A stretch of DNA of 60,390 nucleotides from Spirochaetota bacterium (lineage in GTDB: Bacteria; Spirochaetota; UBA12135; COTS27; JAFLEE01). Position 1 is the stretch's first letter. Each line of letters starts with the position of its first letter. The notes beneath the pieces were generated by a model. It saw only the letters and a program-made list of their open reading frames with translations. It ran no database searches and had not been told where the DNA came from. The translations under genes were made by a program, and so were the position numbers. Below, piece by piece: positions 43,128 to 53,136 of this stretch. The stretch spans positions 1 through 60,390 of the forward strand of contig JAFLEE010000024.1 of assembly GCA_017302015.1 (NCBI GenBank), given 5' to 3'.

Positions 43128-44621
43128 ATGAAGCATCCCGCGCCTTCCGTCTTCGACATCGACTTGAACCACGGCCAACTCAAGCTGCGCCGCACCAAGA
43201 TCGTGGCCACCGTGGGGCCGGCGAGCCAGTCCCCCGAGATGCTCGCCAAGATCCTGCGCGCCGGGGTCGACGTCATCCGGGTCAATTTCTCCCACGGGAA
43301 GGGCGAGGAGCACGTGAAACTCATGCATCTCATCCGCGCCGTGGCGAAGAAAGTCGGCGTCGAGGTGGCGATCCTCGGCGACCTCTGCGGTCCCAAGGTG
43401 CGCGTGGGGCTCTTCCAGGGCGACGCGGTGACCCTGCGCGAGGGGTCCACCGTCACCATCACCGTGAAAGACGTCCTGGGCACCGCCGATCTCATCCCCT
43501 CCCAGTACCGGGGCATCGTCAAAGAGGCCAAGGTCGGCGCCCGGGTGCTCCTCGACGACGGCAACCTGGAACTGAGGGTCGTGAAGAAGCAGGGCGATTC
43601 GCTCCTGGCCAAGGTGCTTCGCGGCGGGGTGCTCAAGAACAAGAAAGGCATGAACCTGCCCGACACCAAGATGGGCATCCCCGCCCTCACCGAGAAAGAC
43701 AAGGCGGATGTGCTCTATTGTCTGCGGGGCGGCGCCGATTTCCTCGCCCTGAGTTTCGTGCGCCACGCCCAGGACGTGCGCGACCTGAAACTTTTCCTGC
43801 GCAAGCACGGGGCTTCCCTCCCCATCGTGAGCAAGATCGAGAAGCCCGAGGCCCTCGTCGACATCGAGGCGATCCTGCGCGAATCCGACGCCATCATGGT
43901 GGCCCGGGGAGATCTGGGGGTGGAACTCCCGGCGATGAAGGTGCCCCATATCCAGGACAAGCTCATCCACCTCGCCCAGCGGTGCAATCGCCCCGTCATC
44001 GTGGCCACCCAGATGCTCGAGAGCATGATCGACCACTCGCGCCCGACGCGCGCCGAGGTCACCGACGTAGCCGCCGCCTGCCGCGCGGGGGCCGACGCGG
44101 TCATGATGAGCGCCGAGACCGCCAGCGGCAAGTACCCCCTCGAGGCCGTCGAATCCATGGACGCCGTCTGCCGCGAGACCGAGGCTTACCGCTTCTACGA
44201 CTCGGGGGGCGACCTTCGCCCCGCGCGCCTGGCCGAAACCGTGCACGAAAGCGGCGTCGAACTCGCCGATGCCCTGGGCGACGCGGTGGCCCTCCTCTCC
44301 CGCCGCCTCATGGTGCACGCCGTCTTCGCTCTCACCCAGACCGGCCGCACGGCCCAACTCGTGGCCTCCGACCGGCCCGAGGCGCCCATCCTCGCCTTGG
44401 TGCACGACGAAAAGACGCTTCGGAGGTTGCGCCTGGTCTGGGGCGTCTACCCGCGCCTGGTGAAGAACCAGATCCGGATGGACGAATACATGAAGGCCGC
44501 CGAAGCCATCGTGAAGAAGGAAGGCCTGGCGAAGAAGGGCGAATACCTGCTCCTCCTCGCCGGCTCCGATTTGGGCCGAAGCCAAGGCACCAACGCCATC
44601 CATGTCCACCGGGTCGGCTGA
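43128..44621 (+). CDS. pyk: Pyruvate kinase
   Basis: The 497-residue protein shows all the landmarks: RRTKIVATVGPASQSPEML, VIRVNFSHG, ILGDLCGPKVRVG, the B domain, SKIEKPEAL, MVARGDLGVELP and ATQMLESMIDHSRPTRAE. The C-terminal regulatory domain follows. It makes pyruvate and ATP from phosphoenolpyruvate and ADP in the cytoplasm, the exit step of glycolysis. DLCGPKVRVG replaces the more common DLxGPKIR with only mild change. It stands alone. The Lys/Mg2+/K+ site residues visible in the motifs are conserved. Confidence 0.95.
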   Translation: MKHPAPSVFDIDLNHGQLKLRRTKIVATVGPASQSPEMLAKILRAGVDVIRVNFSHGKGEEHVKLMHLIRAVAKKVGVEVAILGDLCGPKVRVGLFQGDAVTLREGSTVTITVKDVLGTADLIPSQYRGIVKEAKVGARVLLDDGNLELRVVKKQGDSLLAKVLRGGVLKNKKGMNLPDTKMGIPALTEKDKADVLYCLRGGADFLALSFVRHAQDVRDLKLFLRKHGASLPIVSKIEKPEALVDIEAILRESDAIMVARGDLGVELPAMKVPHIQDKLIHLAQRCNRPVIVATQMLESMIDHSRPTRAEVTDVAAACRAGADAVMMSAETASGKYPLEAVESMDAVCRETEAYRFYDSGGDLRPARLAETVHESGVELADALGDAVALLSRRLMVHAVFALTQTGRTAQLVASDRPEAPILALVHDEKTLRRLRLVWGVYPRLVKNQIRMDEYMKAAEAIVKKEGLAKKGEYLLLLAGSDLGRSQGTNAIHVHRVG

Positions 44622-44747
44622 AGATCCCCCGCGACGGCCTTTTTTATCGGCGTTGCGCGACGGATCCGGGTATCAAGAGAAGGCGGTGCATGGGCGCGCC
44701 TTCGCCCCATGGGGCGGGCGCGGCGAACCACCTCAGGAGGGGTCGCG

Positions 44748-45344
44748 ATGATCGATGATTTCAGGATGGTGCTCGTCTCCGATAGCCATGGCGATCTCGA
44801 GAGCCAGGGCCTTCGCCCCATCCTTCTCCGTGAAGAGGCCACGATCCTCGCCCATCTGGGCGACTTGAAGGAAGGCGGGGGCGGCGCCGATGATTCCCCG
44901 TTCCTCGCCGGCCTCCTCGACGCGCGTCCCGAGCTCCGCTTCATCCACGTCAATGGCGGGCGCGATTTCGCCCCGGTCTTCCGCGCCGCTCTGGCCCGCC
45001 ACCCCGATGCCAAGAGCCGCCAGGTGCACGGAGAAGGCCGATTCCTCTTCGTCCATGAACTCGGGCCCCGGGATGGGGCGCCCCACCCCGATCTTTGGAA
45101 CCGCCTCGCCGCCTCGCCCGTTCCCCCGGTCGTCTGCCACGGGCATACCCACCGCCAAGCCCTCGGGCGCTTCCGCTGGCCCCTGGATGCCCGCGCCCCC
45201 GCGGAGCCCTTGGCCGTCCAAAAAGGCCTCGAAATCCCCCTGGAAAGCGGGCATGCCTGGTGCCTGAACCCCGGCGCGTTCAACCAGGGGGAGTACGCGA
45301 TCCTCATTTGCCGAAGCGGCGGGTTATTCGCGCGCTTCCAGTAA
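44748..45344 (+). CDS. YfcE/MJ0936-type metallophosphoesterase
   Basis: The 198-residue protein is a small calcineurin-like phosphoesterase: LVSDSHGDLE (DxH), LAHLGDLKEGG (GD), CHGHTHRQALG (GHTH) and a C-terminal CLNPGAFNQ. The family cleaves phosphodiesters with two metals. The normally strict GNCD/GNHD motif reads HVNGGRDF here, so the metal site may be altered. ATG at 44748 is chosen because CAGGAGG precedes it; the frame opens earlier at 44709. It is single, with a 126-base gap after pyk. Confidence 0.8.
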   Translation: MIDDFRMVLVSDSHGDLESQGLRPILLREEATILAHLGDLKEGGGGADDSPFLAGLLDARPELRFIHVNGGRDFAPVFRAALARHPDAKSRQVHGEGRFLFVHELGPRDGAPHPDLWNRLAASPVPPVVCHGHTHRQALGRFRWPLDARAPAEPLAVQKGLEIPLESGHAWCLNPGAFNQGEYAILICRSGGLFARFQ

Positions 45345-45491
45345 GGCCGAACCGGGAGCCTTGGAGCCTTCGTCCGAAAAGCGTTTTTGCCGGGTATGAC
45401 CCACCGAAGAGGTGGAACGATGCGTTGGAACTGAGGCGAATGCGGTTTCTGCCCGGCGACTCAGGCCAATGGGGTAAAATCGCGCAGGCTC

Positions 45492-47507
45492 TTAGCGCAG
45501 TTCCACCGCCGGCGCCCCGAAGAGATAGCCCTGGGAATAGTGCACCCCGAGGGAAAGCACGATGTCTTGGACCTCCCGGCTGTGGACGTACTCGGCCACG
45601 GTGAGGATGCCCAGTTTACGCGAAAAATCGACGATATTGGCCACGAGGATGCGCGAATTGTCGTCGCGGTCGATGTTCTTGATGAGGCTGCCGTCGATCT
45701 TGATGAAATCGACCTTGAGGCGCAGCAAGTGCTGGAAGGTGGAATAGCCCGTCCCGAAATCGTCGATGGCGACCCGGCAGCCCCTTTCCCGCACGCGCCG
45801 GATGAACTCGTGCACGGCGGTATAATCGCCCATGCCCTCGGTTTCCACGATCTCGAAGACGAGGCGCTCCGCGCCATCGCGCTCGAGGCCGCGGAAGATG
45901 AGGGCGAGGGTCTCCTCGTCCTGGAGGTCCTCGGCCGAGAGGTTCATGGAGAGTTCCTGGCGGGTCTCGCCCAATTTGGCCAGCACGCGGCGCACGACGA
46001 CCCGCGACACGGGCCCGTAGAGGTTGGTGCGCCGCGCCGTGGCGAGGAACTCGCCGGGGGCGAGGATGGCCCCGTCGGTGTCCAGGAGGCGCACGAGGGC
46101 CTCGTGCTTGCCGATGCGGCCCTCCCGGTTGTCGTGGATGGGCTGGTACCACACGTGCACCCGCTCCTCGCGGATGGCGTCGCGGATCTGCTTGGCCCGC
46201 CGCAGATTGACGGTGAAATCGTGGTCGGTCTCGTGCACCGAGTCGCTGACGGCGTACGGACGGCGGTCCTTCTTCGCCTGGCGCAGCGCGCTGTCGGCCT
46301 TCTCGAGGATCGACTCCTTCCCCACGCCGATGCCGAGGGCGAGCTTTAATTCGATGCGGTGCTCGTCGTAGCGGTAGGGCCGCTGGGTGACGTGGCGGTG
46401 GATATCGAGGGCGAGGCGCTCGAGGGCCTGGGTCGACCGGTCGCCCGGCACGAGGAAGGCGAACTCGTCGCCGCGGAATTTGTAGAGGTGCAGGCCGCGC
46501 GCCCGGCAGAACTCGTCGACCCGCCGGGTCATGGAGCGCAGGAGGATATCGCCCACGCGCATGCCGTAGAAATCGTTGATGTCGCCGAAGCGGTTCAGGT
46601 TCCCCAGGATCAGGTGGACTTCGCCGGGGCTCTCCAGGTCGCGCACCAGGCTCACCCGGTTGGGCAGCCCGGTGAGCGGGTCGCGGTAGAGCTTCTCCTC
46701 GGCGGAGACCAGGAGCTTGTCGAGGGCCTGGTTCGCCGAGCGGAGTTCGGGGCGCTGGTGGAGGAAGCGCAGGAGGGTGGTGACCATGCTCGAGAACACC
46801 ACGAGGGTGATGCCCAGGCTGAAGCGCGAGAAGGGCCACGCGCCCAGTGGGTCGATGTAGAAGCGGAAGTACACGAAGACGATGTCGTCGATGGAGGCGT
46901 AGAAGGCGAGGCAGAGGGAAACGAGCATCGGGAGGAAGTATTCGATCTGGGCCTGGCGGCGGAGGTAGATGGCGATGAGCGCCGCGGTATAGGCCATGAG
47001 CACGCCCACGGAGACGTCGCGCAGGCGGTAGAGGGGGCCCTCGAGCCCGCGGCCGAAATCGCCTGGATGGAGGAGGGCCGTCGCCGAGGCCCGGGTTTGG
47101 GAGATGTAGAGATCGGGGCGGATGAAGGCGATGGCGGTGACCGCCAGCGCGACGGCGAAGCCGGCCCAGATGAGCCCCCGGTTGAAGCGGAAGACCGCCC
47201 GCGGGAGCGGGAGGACCTGCTCGACGAGCAGGGGGAGGGCGAGGAGGAACCAGGCCCCCGCGATCTGCTCGAGGCGATGGAATTGGCGCCCGAGTTCGGC
47301 GTCGCGGTGCCACCCGCCCAGGGCCAGCACCATCATCTCGCTGCCGACGAAGACGAGGCCCACCCCCCCGATCACGATGATATTGCGGTTAAGCGGTTCG
47401 CGGCCCCGCATCCACAGGAAAATGAAGAGGAGCATGCCGAAGAGGAGCCCGCCCGCGCAGATCGCGGGGACCAGGAATTCCGGGATCCCGATGGGGCCGA
47501 ACGGCAT
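45492..47507 (-). CDS. Membrane GGDEF-EAL protein (cyclic-di-GMP phosphodiesterase likely)
   Basis: The 671-residue protein has about seven N-terminal membrane helices (residues about 10-240) and a short helical link. A GGDEF domain has the signature reduced to FRGDEFAF (about 344, RGDEF instead of GGDEF). A full EAL domain follows: HEALVRLL (about 466), MNLSAEDLQDE, VFEIVETEG, AIDDFGTGYSTFQHLL and DFIKIDGSLI. The EAL side looks catalytically complete while the GGDEF side may be an inactive or allosteric GTP-binding domain. Cyclic-di-GMP breakdown is the likely net activity. It is divergent, only 54 bases apart, from the SpoIIE-type gene. Confidence 0.88.
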   Translation of the reverse strand: MPFGPIGIPEFLVPAICAGGLLFGMLLFIFLWMRGREPLNRNIIVIGGVGLVFVGSEMMVLALGGWHRDAELGRQFHRLEQIAGAWFLLALPLLVEQVLPLPRAVFRFNRGLIWAGFAVALAVTAIAFIRPDLYISQTRASATALLHPGDFGRGLEGPLYRLRDVSVGVLMAYTAALIAIYLRRQAQIEYFLPMLVSLCLAFYASIDDIVFVYFRFYIDPLGAWPFSRFSLGITLVVFSSMVTTLLRFLHQRPELRSANQALDKLLVSAEEKLYRDPLTGLPNRVSLVRDLESPGEVHLILGNLNRFGDINDFYGMRVGDILLRSMTRRVDEFCRARGLHLYKFRGDEFAFLVPGDRSTQALERLALDIHRHVTQRPYRYDEHRIELKLALGIGVGKESILEKADSALRQAKKDRRPYAVSDSVHETDHDFTVNLRRAKQIRDAIREERVHVWYQPIHDNREGRIGKHEALVRLLDTDGAILAPGEFLATARRTNLYGPVSRVVVRRVLAKLGETRQELSMNLSAEDLQDEETLALIFRGLERDGAERLVFEIVETEGMGDYTAVHEFIRRVRERGCRVAIDDFGTGYSTFQHLLRLKVDFIKIDGSLIKNIDRDDNSRILVANIVDFSRKLGILTVAEYVHSREVQDIVLSLGVHYSQGYLFGAPAVELR

Positions 47508-47561
47508 CCTTCTATTTTAACGGTCGCGTGGAAAGAGGGCAAATTCGTGTAAAATGGGGGG

Positions 47562-49697
47562 GTGAGCGAGCCTCCCTCCCCTCCCTCAGCCTGGCCGGCG
47601 CGATGGATCTTGCCGCGCCGATGGCCCAATGAACCGGTGCATCGCCGAGCCCGTCTCTTGGCCTATATCACGGCCATCCTCGTCGTCACGCTCCTCTTTT
47701 TCATGGCCCTCTTTTGGGCGGCGGCCGAAGGGGAGCGCTTGGGGCGCTACCTCGCCCTCGTCGGCTCCCTGGCCGCGCTCCTGGCGGCCGCCCTCCTCCT
47801 CAACCGCGGCGGGTATTACCGGCCCGCGGCCACTCTGGCCGTGGCCGCCGCCCTCGTGGGGCCGTGGGCCTCGATGGCGCTGGATCCCCGCATCCTCCAG
47901 GGCGACCTCATTCCCTTGGCCTATACGGCCGTGCCCGTGTTCCTCGCGAGCCTCCTCCTCTCGGCGCGCCATACCGCGCTGGTCGCGGGGGTCCAGATCG
48001 CGCTCCTTTTCGCCGTGTCCCAATGGGGCGTCGGGGAGCCTTCGGGGAATTGGCCCAGCCTGATCTTTTTATTGGCGTTCATCGGCATCCTCAACCTCAT
48101 CGCCGCGCGCCTCGCCCGCCTCGACCTCGACCAGATCGAGCGCCAGGGGATGGAACTCGGGGCCCAAAAATCCAGGCTCCAGGCGATCATCGATTCGTCC
48201 CCCCTCGCCATCTCGGTGAAGGACCTTGACGGTCGCTACCTGCTCGTCAACCGTTTTTTCCGCAAGGTGTGGGGCCTGGACGGGGAATCGGTGATCGGCT
48301 CGCGGGATGCCGACCTCTTTTCCCTCGATGGGTGCCGCTTCCACGGCGCCGCCGACGGCGAAGTCCGCATGGGCGGCGCGCCCCTGGAAGTCGAGGAAAC
48401 CGTCCACCGCCCCGAAGGCGAGCAGGCTTGGCATACCTACAAGTTCCCCCTCAAGGACGACCGGGGGAGCGTCTACGCCCTCGGGGCCGTTTCCACCGAC
48501 GTCACTGAGCGGAAACGGCGGGAAGAGGCGGTGCGCGCCGAATTGGGCGAGCAGCGCAAGAGCATCGAGCGGGCCGCCGAGTTCCAGCGGCGCCAGACCG
48601 TCTCCAGGGTGCCGTGCCTGCCGGGACTGGCGTGCGCGGCGGTCTACGAGCCCAGCGAGCGCTTGGGCGGCGATTTCCTCTATCTTGAGGGCCACGCGGG
48701 TCGCCTCCTCCTCGTGGCGGCGGATTGCACCGGGCATGGCCTGGCGGCCTCCATCACCGCGGCGCTCCTCAAATCCCTGGTGGACCGCCACTTGACCCTC
48801 CTGCAAGCCGGAAATCCCGATGCCTTCCTTTCGCGCACGGGCCGGGATGTGGGCCGCTATTTTCCCCCGGGGCAGTACCCCGTGATGTTCGCCGCCCTAT
48901 TCGATCCGTCATCGGGCGCGCTGCGCTATGCCAACGCCAATTATCCGCTCCCTTGGCGCGTGCTCGGGGGAAGGTCCCGGCGCTTGGCGAGCGCTCGGGG
49001 CATGCACCTCGGGTTCGATGAAGACACCCATTTCGCGGTGCAGGACTGCGTGCTGGAGCCCGGCGAGTCGCTCCTCGTCTCCTCCGACGCCCTGGAAGAG
49101 ATCATCGTCGATGGGGTGAACCAGTTCCCCGAGCCCGCCCTCACCGCGGCGCTCTCGGCTTGGAAGGGCGGGGTGAGGCAGAACCTGGCCGATCTCTGCG
49201 AGGCGGTCGCCCGGGTCCACCCCTTCCCCCTCCAAGACGACCTGAGCATCGTGCTCCTCGAGCGCTTGGCGCCGGTCCACGGCGCCTGGACCGGCGCCAC
49301 CCCGGCCGCGCTCGCGGGCATCCGCACCGATGTCGAGCGCCTGATGGAGCGCGGCGGTTGCCTCGACCTGGAAAAACAGGTCGCCGCGGCGAATCTCGCC
49401 GCCTTCCTCTCCGACGCGTGGACCCACGGGGCCTCCAAACTCGATCTCGAATTGGATTTTGACGGGGCGACCCTCGCCCTTTCGGTGCGTGACCGCAGCG
49501 CCACGGGTTGGGCGGCCCCTTGGGTGGAATCCGTGCGGGAATGCCCCCCCTTCCACGGCGGGTCGGGCAAAAGCGCCCCCATGATCCCGCGATGGAGCGA
49601 AGAGCGCCAAAGCCTCGTCTGGTCCTGCGACCGGATCGCCCCCCAGGTGCTCTCGGCCCAAGAACTCCTGCGGCGCCCGGGGGTGGGTCACGCGTGA
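47562..49697 (+). CDS. Membrane PAS-SpoIIE (PP2C-type) serine phosphatase with C-terminal ATPase-like domain
   Basis: The 711-residue protein has about six N-terminal membrane helices and a PAS domain (IIDSSPLAISVKDLDGRYLL, from about 205). A SpoIIE/RsbU phosphatase domain follows (CAAVYEPSERLGGDFLYLEG, then ADCTGHGLAASITAALLKSL, ending ESLLVSSDALEE). The C-terminal part (about 595-711) resembles a reduced anti-sigma-type HATPase fold (DLEKQVAAANLAAFLSDAWT, then LSVRDRS). Such proteins dephosphorylate anti-sigma-antagonists in partner-switch systems. The PP2C acidic residues (GGDF, DCTGHG) are present. The start is GTG at 47562 with TAAAAT six bases before it. No RsbV/RsbW partners are in the window. 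Confidence 0.85.
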   Translation: MSEPPSPPSAWPARWILPRRWPNEPVHRRARLLAYITAILVVTLLFFMALFWAAAEGERLGRYLALVGSLAALLAAALLLNRGGYYRPAATLAVAAALVGPWASMALDPRILQGDLIPLAYTAVPVFLASLLLSARHTALVAGVQIALLFAVSQWGVGEPSGNWPSLIFLLAFIGILNLIAARLARLDLDQIERQGMELGAQKSRLQAIIDSSPLAISVKDLDGRYLLVNRFFRKVWGLDGESVIGSRDADLFSLDGCRFHGAADGEVRMGGAPLEVEETVHRPEGEQAWHTYKFPLKDDRGSVYALGAVSTDVTERKRREEAVRAELGEQRKSIERAAEFQRRQTVSRVPCLPGLACAAVYEPSERLGGDFLYLEGHAGRLLLVAADCTGHGLAASITAALLKSLVDRHLTLLQAGNPDAFLSRTGRDVGRYFPPGQYPVMFAALFDPSSGALRYANANYPLPWRVLGGRSRRLASARGMHLGFDEDTHFAVQDCVLEPGESLLVSSDALEEIIVDGVNQFPEPALTAALSAWKGGVRQNLADLCEAVARVHPFPLQDDLSIVLLERLAPVHGAWTGATPAALAGIRTDVERLMERGGCLDLEKQVAAANLAAFLSDAWTHGASKLDLELDFDGATLALSVRDRSATGWAAPWVESVRECPPFHGGSGKSAPMIPRWSEERQSLVWSCDRIAPQVLSAQELLRRPGVGHA

Positions 49698-49717
49698 TAA
49701 AATGGGGCCGGCAACCC

Positions 49718-50338
49718 ATGATCACCATCATCGATTACAAGGCCGGGAACCTCACCTCCGTGCAGCGGGCCCTGACGCACCTGGGGCTCCCGAGCCGCAT
49801 CACGCCCGACGCCGATGAAGTGCGCCGCAGCGAGCGCATCATCTTCCCCGGGGTGGGGCACGCGGGCGCGGCGATGGCGGTGCTCAAGGAACGCGGCCTC
49901 GACGGGGCGCTGAAAGAGGCCTTCGCACGGGGCACGCCCATCCTGGGCATCTGCGTCGGCTGCCAGATCCTCCTCGACCACTCCGAAGAGGCCGACACGC
50001 CTTGTCTCGGGCTCATTCCGGGCCGATGCCGCCGCTTCGCGCCCTCGGACCGCTCCCTCAAGATCCCCCACATGGGGTGGAACCCGGTGGAGGTGCGGCG
50101 GCCCCACCCGCTGCTTTCGGGCCTAAAACCCGGCGATGCGGTGTATTTCGTGCACTCCTATTACACGGTCCCCGACGCCGAGGAGCACGCGTTCGCCGAG
50201 ACCGAGTACGGCATCAGGTTCGCCTCGGCCATCGGCCGCGCCAACCTCTTCGCCACCCAATTCCACCTGGAGAAGAGCGCCGGGGCCGGCCTGGGTGTCC
50301 TCGAGCGCTTCGCCCATTGGGACGGTTCGCCATGCTGA
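49718..50338 (+). CDS. hisH: Imidazole glycerol phosphate synthase glutaminase subunit HisH
   Basis: The 206-residue class I glutamine amidotransferase has the nucleophile in [11 protein letters not shown] (Cys79), an oxyanion strand [10 protein letters not shown], and QFHLEKS with His and Glu of the triad (QFHPEKS in most homologues). It releases ammonia from glutamine for HisF in histidine synthesis. It starts 20 bases after the SpoIIE-type gene and overlaps hisF by 7 bases. The other his genes are not in this window. Confidence 0.93.
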   Translation: MITIIDYKAGNLTSVQRALTHLGLPSRITPDADEVRRSERIIFPGVGHAGAAMAVLKERGLDGALKEAFARGTPILGICVGCQILLDHSEEADTPCLGLIPGRCRRFAPSDRSLKIPHMGWNPVEVRRPHPLLSGLKPGDAVYFVHSYYTVPDAEEHAFAETEYGIRFASAIGRANLFATQFHLEKSAGAGLGVLERFAHWDGSPC

Positions 50339-51108
50339 TGAAACGCGTCATCTCTTGCCTCGACGTGCGCGACGGCAAATTGGCCAAGAGCGTGAAGTTC
50401 CTCGACACCCGCGATATCGGCGACCCCGTGCTCACCGCCAAGTCGTACTACGAGCAGGGGCTCGACGAACTCGTCTTCTACGACATCACCGCCTCCAGCG
50501 ACCGGCGCGCCATCATGCTCGACGTGGTGAGCGCCGTCGCGGCCCAGGTCTTCATCCCCTTCTCCGTGGGCGGGGGCCTCGCGACCGTGGAAGACGCCCA
50601 CCGGGTGCTGCTGGCCGGGGCCGAGAAGGTGAACTTCAATTCCCAGGCCGTGAAGAACCCCGCCGTGCTCACCGAGGCCTCCCGGGCCTTCGGCGCCCAA
50701 TGCGTGGTGCTCTCCATGGACGTGAAGCGCGTGCCCAAGACCGCCGTGATCCCCTCTGGTTTCGAGATCGTCATCCACGGCGGGCGCACCCCCATGGGCC
50801 TCGACGCCCTGGATTGGGCGCGCCGGGGAGAGGAACTCGGCGCCGGCGAACTCGTGGTGAACTCCATCGACGCCGACGGGACCAAGGCCGGCTACGACCT
50901 CGAACTCACCCGCCTCGTGGCCGAGTCCGTCTCCCTCCCGGTGATCGCCTCCGGCGGCGGCGGCAAGCCCGAGCACCTGTACGACGTGCTCACCCAGGGC
51001 AAGGCCGACGCGGCCCTCGTGGCCTCCATGCTCCACTTCGGGGAGTACACGGTGAAGGGGTTAAAGGATTATCTTGCGGGGCGCGGGTTGGCGATACGGC
51101 GGGGGTAG
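50332..51108 (+). CDS. hisF: Imidazole glycerol phosphate synthase cyclase subunit HisF
   Basis: The 258-residue TIM barrel has the catalytic SCLDVRDG (Asp11) and the paired later aspartate in [17 protein letters not shown]. Phosphate-binding loops are [20 protein letters not shown] and [15 protein letters not shown]. It closes the imidazole ring using ammonia from HisH, making IGP and AICAR. Either ATG at 50332 or 50338 is possible; both overlap or abut the hisH stop, so the pair is translationally coupled. A drop in GC content starts directly after its stop codon. Confidence 0.95.
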   Translation: MLMKRVISCLDVRDGKLAKSVKFLDTRDIGDPVLTAKSYYEQGLDELVFYDITASSDRRAIMLDVVSAVAAQVFIPFSVGGGLATVEDAHRVLLAGAEKVNFNSQAVKNPAVLTEASRAFGAQCVVLSMDVKRVPKTAVIPSGFEIVIHGGRTPMGLDALDWARRGEELGAGELVVNSIDADGTKAGYDLELTRLVAESVSLPVIASGGGGKPEHLYDVLTQGKADAALVASMLHFGEYTVKGLKDYLAGRGLAIRRG

Positions 51109-51326
51109 GGGAGCTGAGGCGGGGGAATTGGCGCGCCTTTTCATCTCAATGCACCATGAATTGATTTCCTGGAATGAGTTTTCGGGAGCTTGTGCCCTTT
51201 GTGGGAATGCACGAGGGTTTTAGGCGGGCGTTGAAAATGAACACAAGCACAAATCCAGAGCAGCCGATTCCGATCGAGAGAAGCCAAGGCAGAGTCGTTT
51301 CGGAGCGCCTTTAGGAGCAGCCACCC

Positions 51327-52391
51327 ATGACAGCGATCTTTGGAGCCTTAAGCCTGGGCTTAAGCATTACAGGCGCCTTGTATTTGCAATTGCCGACTTT
51401 CTTTTTGGTGCTCGGCCATGGATGGTCGCATCAATACCCGATGAAACGCTGGATCTTTCGGATTTTAGCGTTCGCGGCATTCCTCCTTTTCATCGGCACC
51501 CATCCGCCGCTTTGGGTCCTGCTTTCCGTCGGAATTCCGAGCGTTTTCTTCTGGGTTTTTTCATTGTTCAACGCGAACCCCAATCTGTTCGTGGCGCTCT
51601 CCGAAAGCCAAATCATCAAACAAAAAAGCCGCGTGTATCCCGACGGCACCCAAGTGGTCGGCTACACGGACGATGGCGGAATGTCCATATGCTACCCCGT
51701 CGAAGAAATGGTCATGCCGCGGCACATCCTAAACGACACGTTCAACGGCAAACCTTTGCTCGTTTCATTCTGCGCTGCCTGCCGCAGCACGATGCTCTAC
51801 CATCCCGTCGTCGACGGACAGCGCTTGACCTTCGAAGTCCTCGGCGTGCACCGGCGGAATATGATCATCCGCGACCTGCAGACGGGCACCGTTTGGCAGC
51901 AAGGCACGGGCGAAGGCATGTTCGGGAAACTCAAGGGGAGGCGACTCGATTTCCATTGCTACCAACAAACGACCCTTGAGGATTGGATCAAGCAGAACCC
52001 CGACATGTTCATCGCCAAAGAAGGCGACGGCATTCGGAAAGGTTTGGTCCCGAAAAAGCGATTGCTGAAAGTACTGGAGAAAGTGACCGGCAAGTTTATC
52101 GCGCCCGGTCGGGCAAAATTAGCGGGATTACCGCTACGGGAAAAAGTCTGGGGTTTGGAATTGGATGGACGGAGCAAGGCGTATCCGATTTCCGAACTCA
52201 AAAAAGAAACCACGATCACGGATAAGTTGGGAAATGTGGAAATTACGATCCATTACAATCCTCTGACCAATCAAATGGAGGGGGTCATTACCGCGACACG
52301 CGACCGGCTCAATTTCCAGAATCACTGGTGGTTCGGTTGGAAGGAGTTCCACCCGGGGACGGAAATTTGGAGATCAGAAAACGCTGGGTGA
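51327..52391 (+). CDS. DUF3179 domain-containing membrane-anchored protein
   Basis: The 354-residue protein has two to three N-terminal helices (GALSLGLSITGALYLQLPTF and ILAFAAFLLFIGTHPPLWVL). The DUF3179 domain follows: VMPRHILNDTFNGKPLLVSF, CAACRSTMLYHPVVDG, FEVLGVHRRNMIIRDLQTG and VWQQGTGEGMFG. The paired Cys (CAAC) and the position outside the membrane suggest a redox or metal role, but DUF3179 has no proven activity. Base composition is clearly lower in GC than hisF and earlier genes. AGGAG precedes the ATG. It lies at the start of the AT-richer island. Confidence 0.82.
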   Translation: MTAIFGALSLGLSITGALYLQLPTFFLVLGHGWSHQYPMKRWIFRILAFAAFLLFIGTHPPLWVLLSVGIPSVFFWVFSLFNANPNLFVALSESQIIKQKSRVYPDGTQVVGYTDDGGMSICYPVEEMVMPRHILNDTFNGKPLLVSFCAACRSTMLYHPVVDGQRLTFEVLGVHRRNMIIRDLQTGTVWQQGTGEGMFGKLKGRRLDFHCYQQTTLEDWIKQNPDMFIAKEGDGIRKGLVPKKRLLKVLEKVTGKFIAPGRAKLAGLPLREKVWGLELDGRSKAYPISELKKETTITDKLGNVEITIHYNPLTNQMEGVITATRDRLNFQNHWWFGWKEFHPGTEIWRSENAG

Positions 52392-52737
52392 CACAGGCGA
52401 CTGTGGCGAGCACGGGAATATGAAAATTTAAATCGTAGGTCCGATGCACCCGCCGGTTTAAGGGGCCGAAAAGAAGGACGCGACCGAGATCCTTTTGCCC
52501 TTAAATTAGGCGATTCTAAGAACACGGAATCTCGATTTATGGATCGAAACCCTTCGTTTCGAGTTTGATTTTTCGTTATTCAAGATTGTTCGCAATCATT
52601 TGAGAATTTCTTCGATCGACATTGTGGCCCACTGTTTGAAGACCCAAGGCCATTCGGAGAGTGATCGATCCGCCGTTGAGAGGCGAGGAACGGAACCAGG
52701 ATGGTTGTCTAAAATTCGTATCAACGTTGTTTAGGGT
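52392..52737. other. 346-base AT-richer intergenic stretch
   Basis: No frame with a signal peptide, start context or known motif stands out on either strand. The composition is like the surrounding island (51.1-53.8 kb) and unlike the host-style flanks, so it is probably part of the same acquired segment or decayed genes. Confidence 0.45.
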
Positions 52738-52902
52738 CTAAAAGTATATGCCAGAATTATTGGTTTGTGAAATAAACGATTCAAAATAGTCGTATTTTCC
52801 AATCAGAAACGCATCCCGGACCTCTCTGTTTGTAAATAGATAGTCATCGATTACATAGGAATAGCCTGCCTGGAGAAGCAGTAGGAGCGCTATGGTTTTC
52901 AC
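52738..52902 (-). CDS. Possible small secreted protein (54 residues)
   Basis: Starting at GTG 52902, directly after an in-frame TAA, a 54-residue frame begins VKTIALLLLLQAGYSY, a convincing signal peptide. It continues VIDDYLFTNREVRDAFLIGK and ends NNSGIYF. Its frame differs in pattern from the GC-rich shadow frames seen elsewhere and it keeps a sensible composition. There is no clear ribosome site, so it could be a decayed gene. Family unknown. Confidence 0.35.
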   Translation of the reverse strand: MKTIALLLLLQAGYSYVIDDYLFTNREVRDAFLIGKYDYFESFISQTNNSGIYF

Positions 52903-53136
52903 TTAAGATAATCGCTTAAAATCTGATGAGACGTCTTTAGGGTATCATTTCAAAGCATTTTCATCAAATGAGTGTCTCAAGAAGAGCACCTGCCGAAGTC
53001 CGCATGTGGAAGTGAGGAAAAATGCGCTAGGCATTTGGATTGGGCGAGGCAAAAAAAGGCGTCTAAAGCGCTCACTTTTTTCGTGAAGGGTCCGAAGGTC
53101 GAGGATGGGGGTTCGGAGGGTGGTGTTTGGTGGTCA

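Noticed and set aside
42719-44758. Plus-strand frame of 679 codons covering the pyk gene and its upstream gap
   Set aside because: It runs in another frame over pyruvate kinase, is Arg/Pro-rich and has no recognisable motif, so it is a codon shadow.
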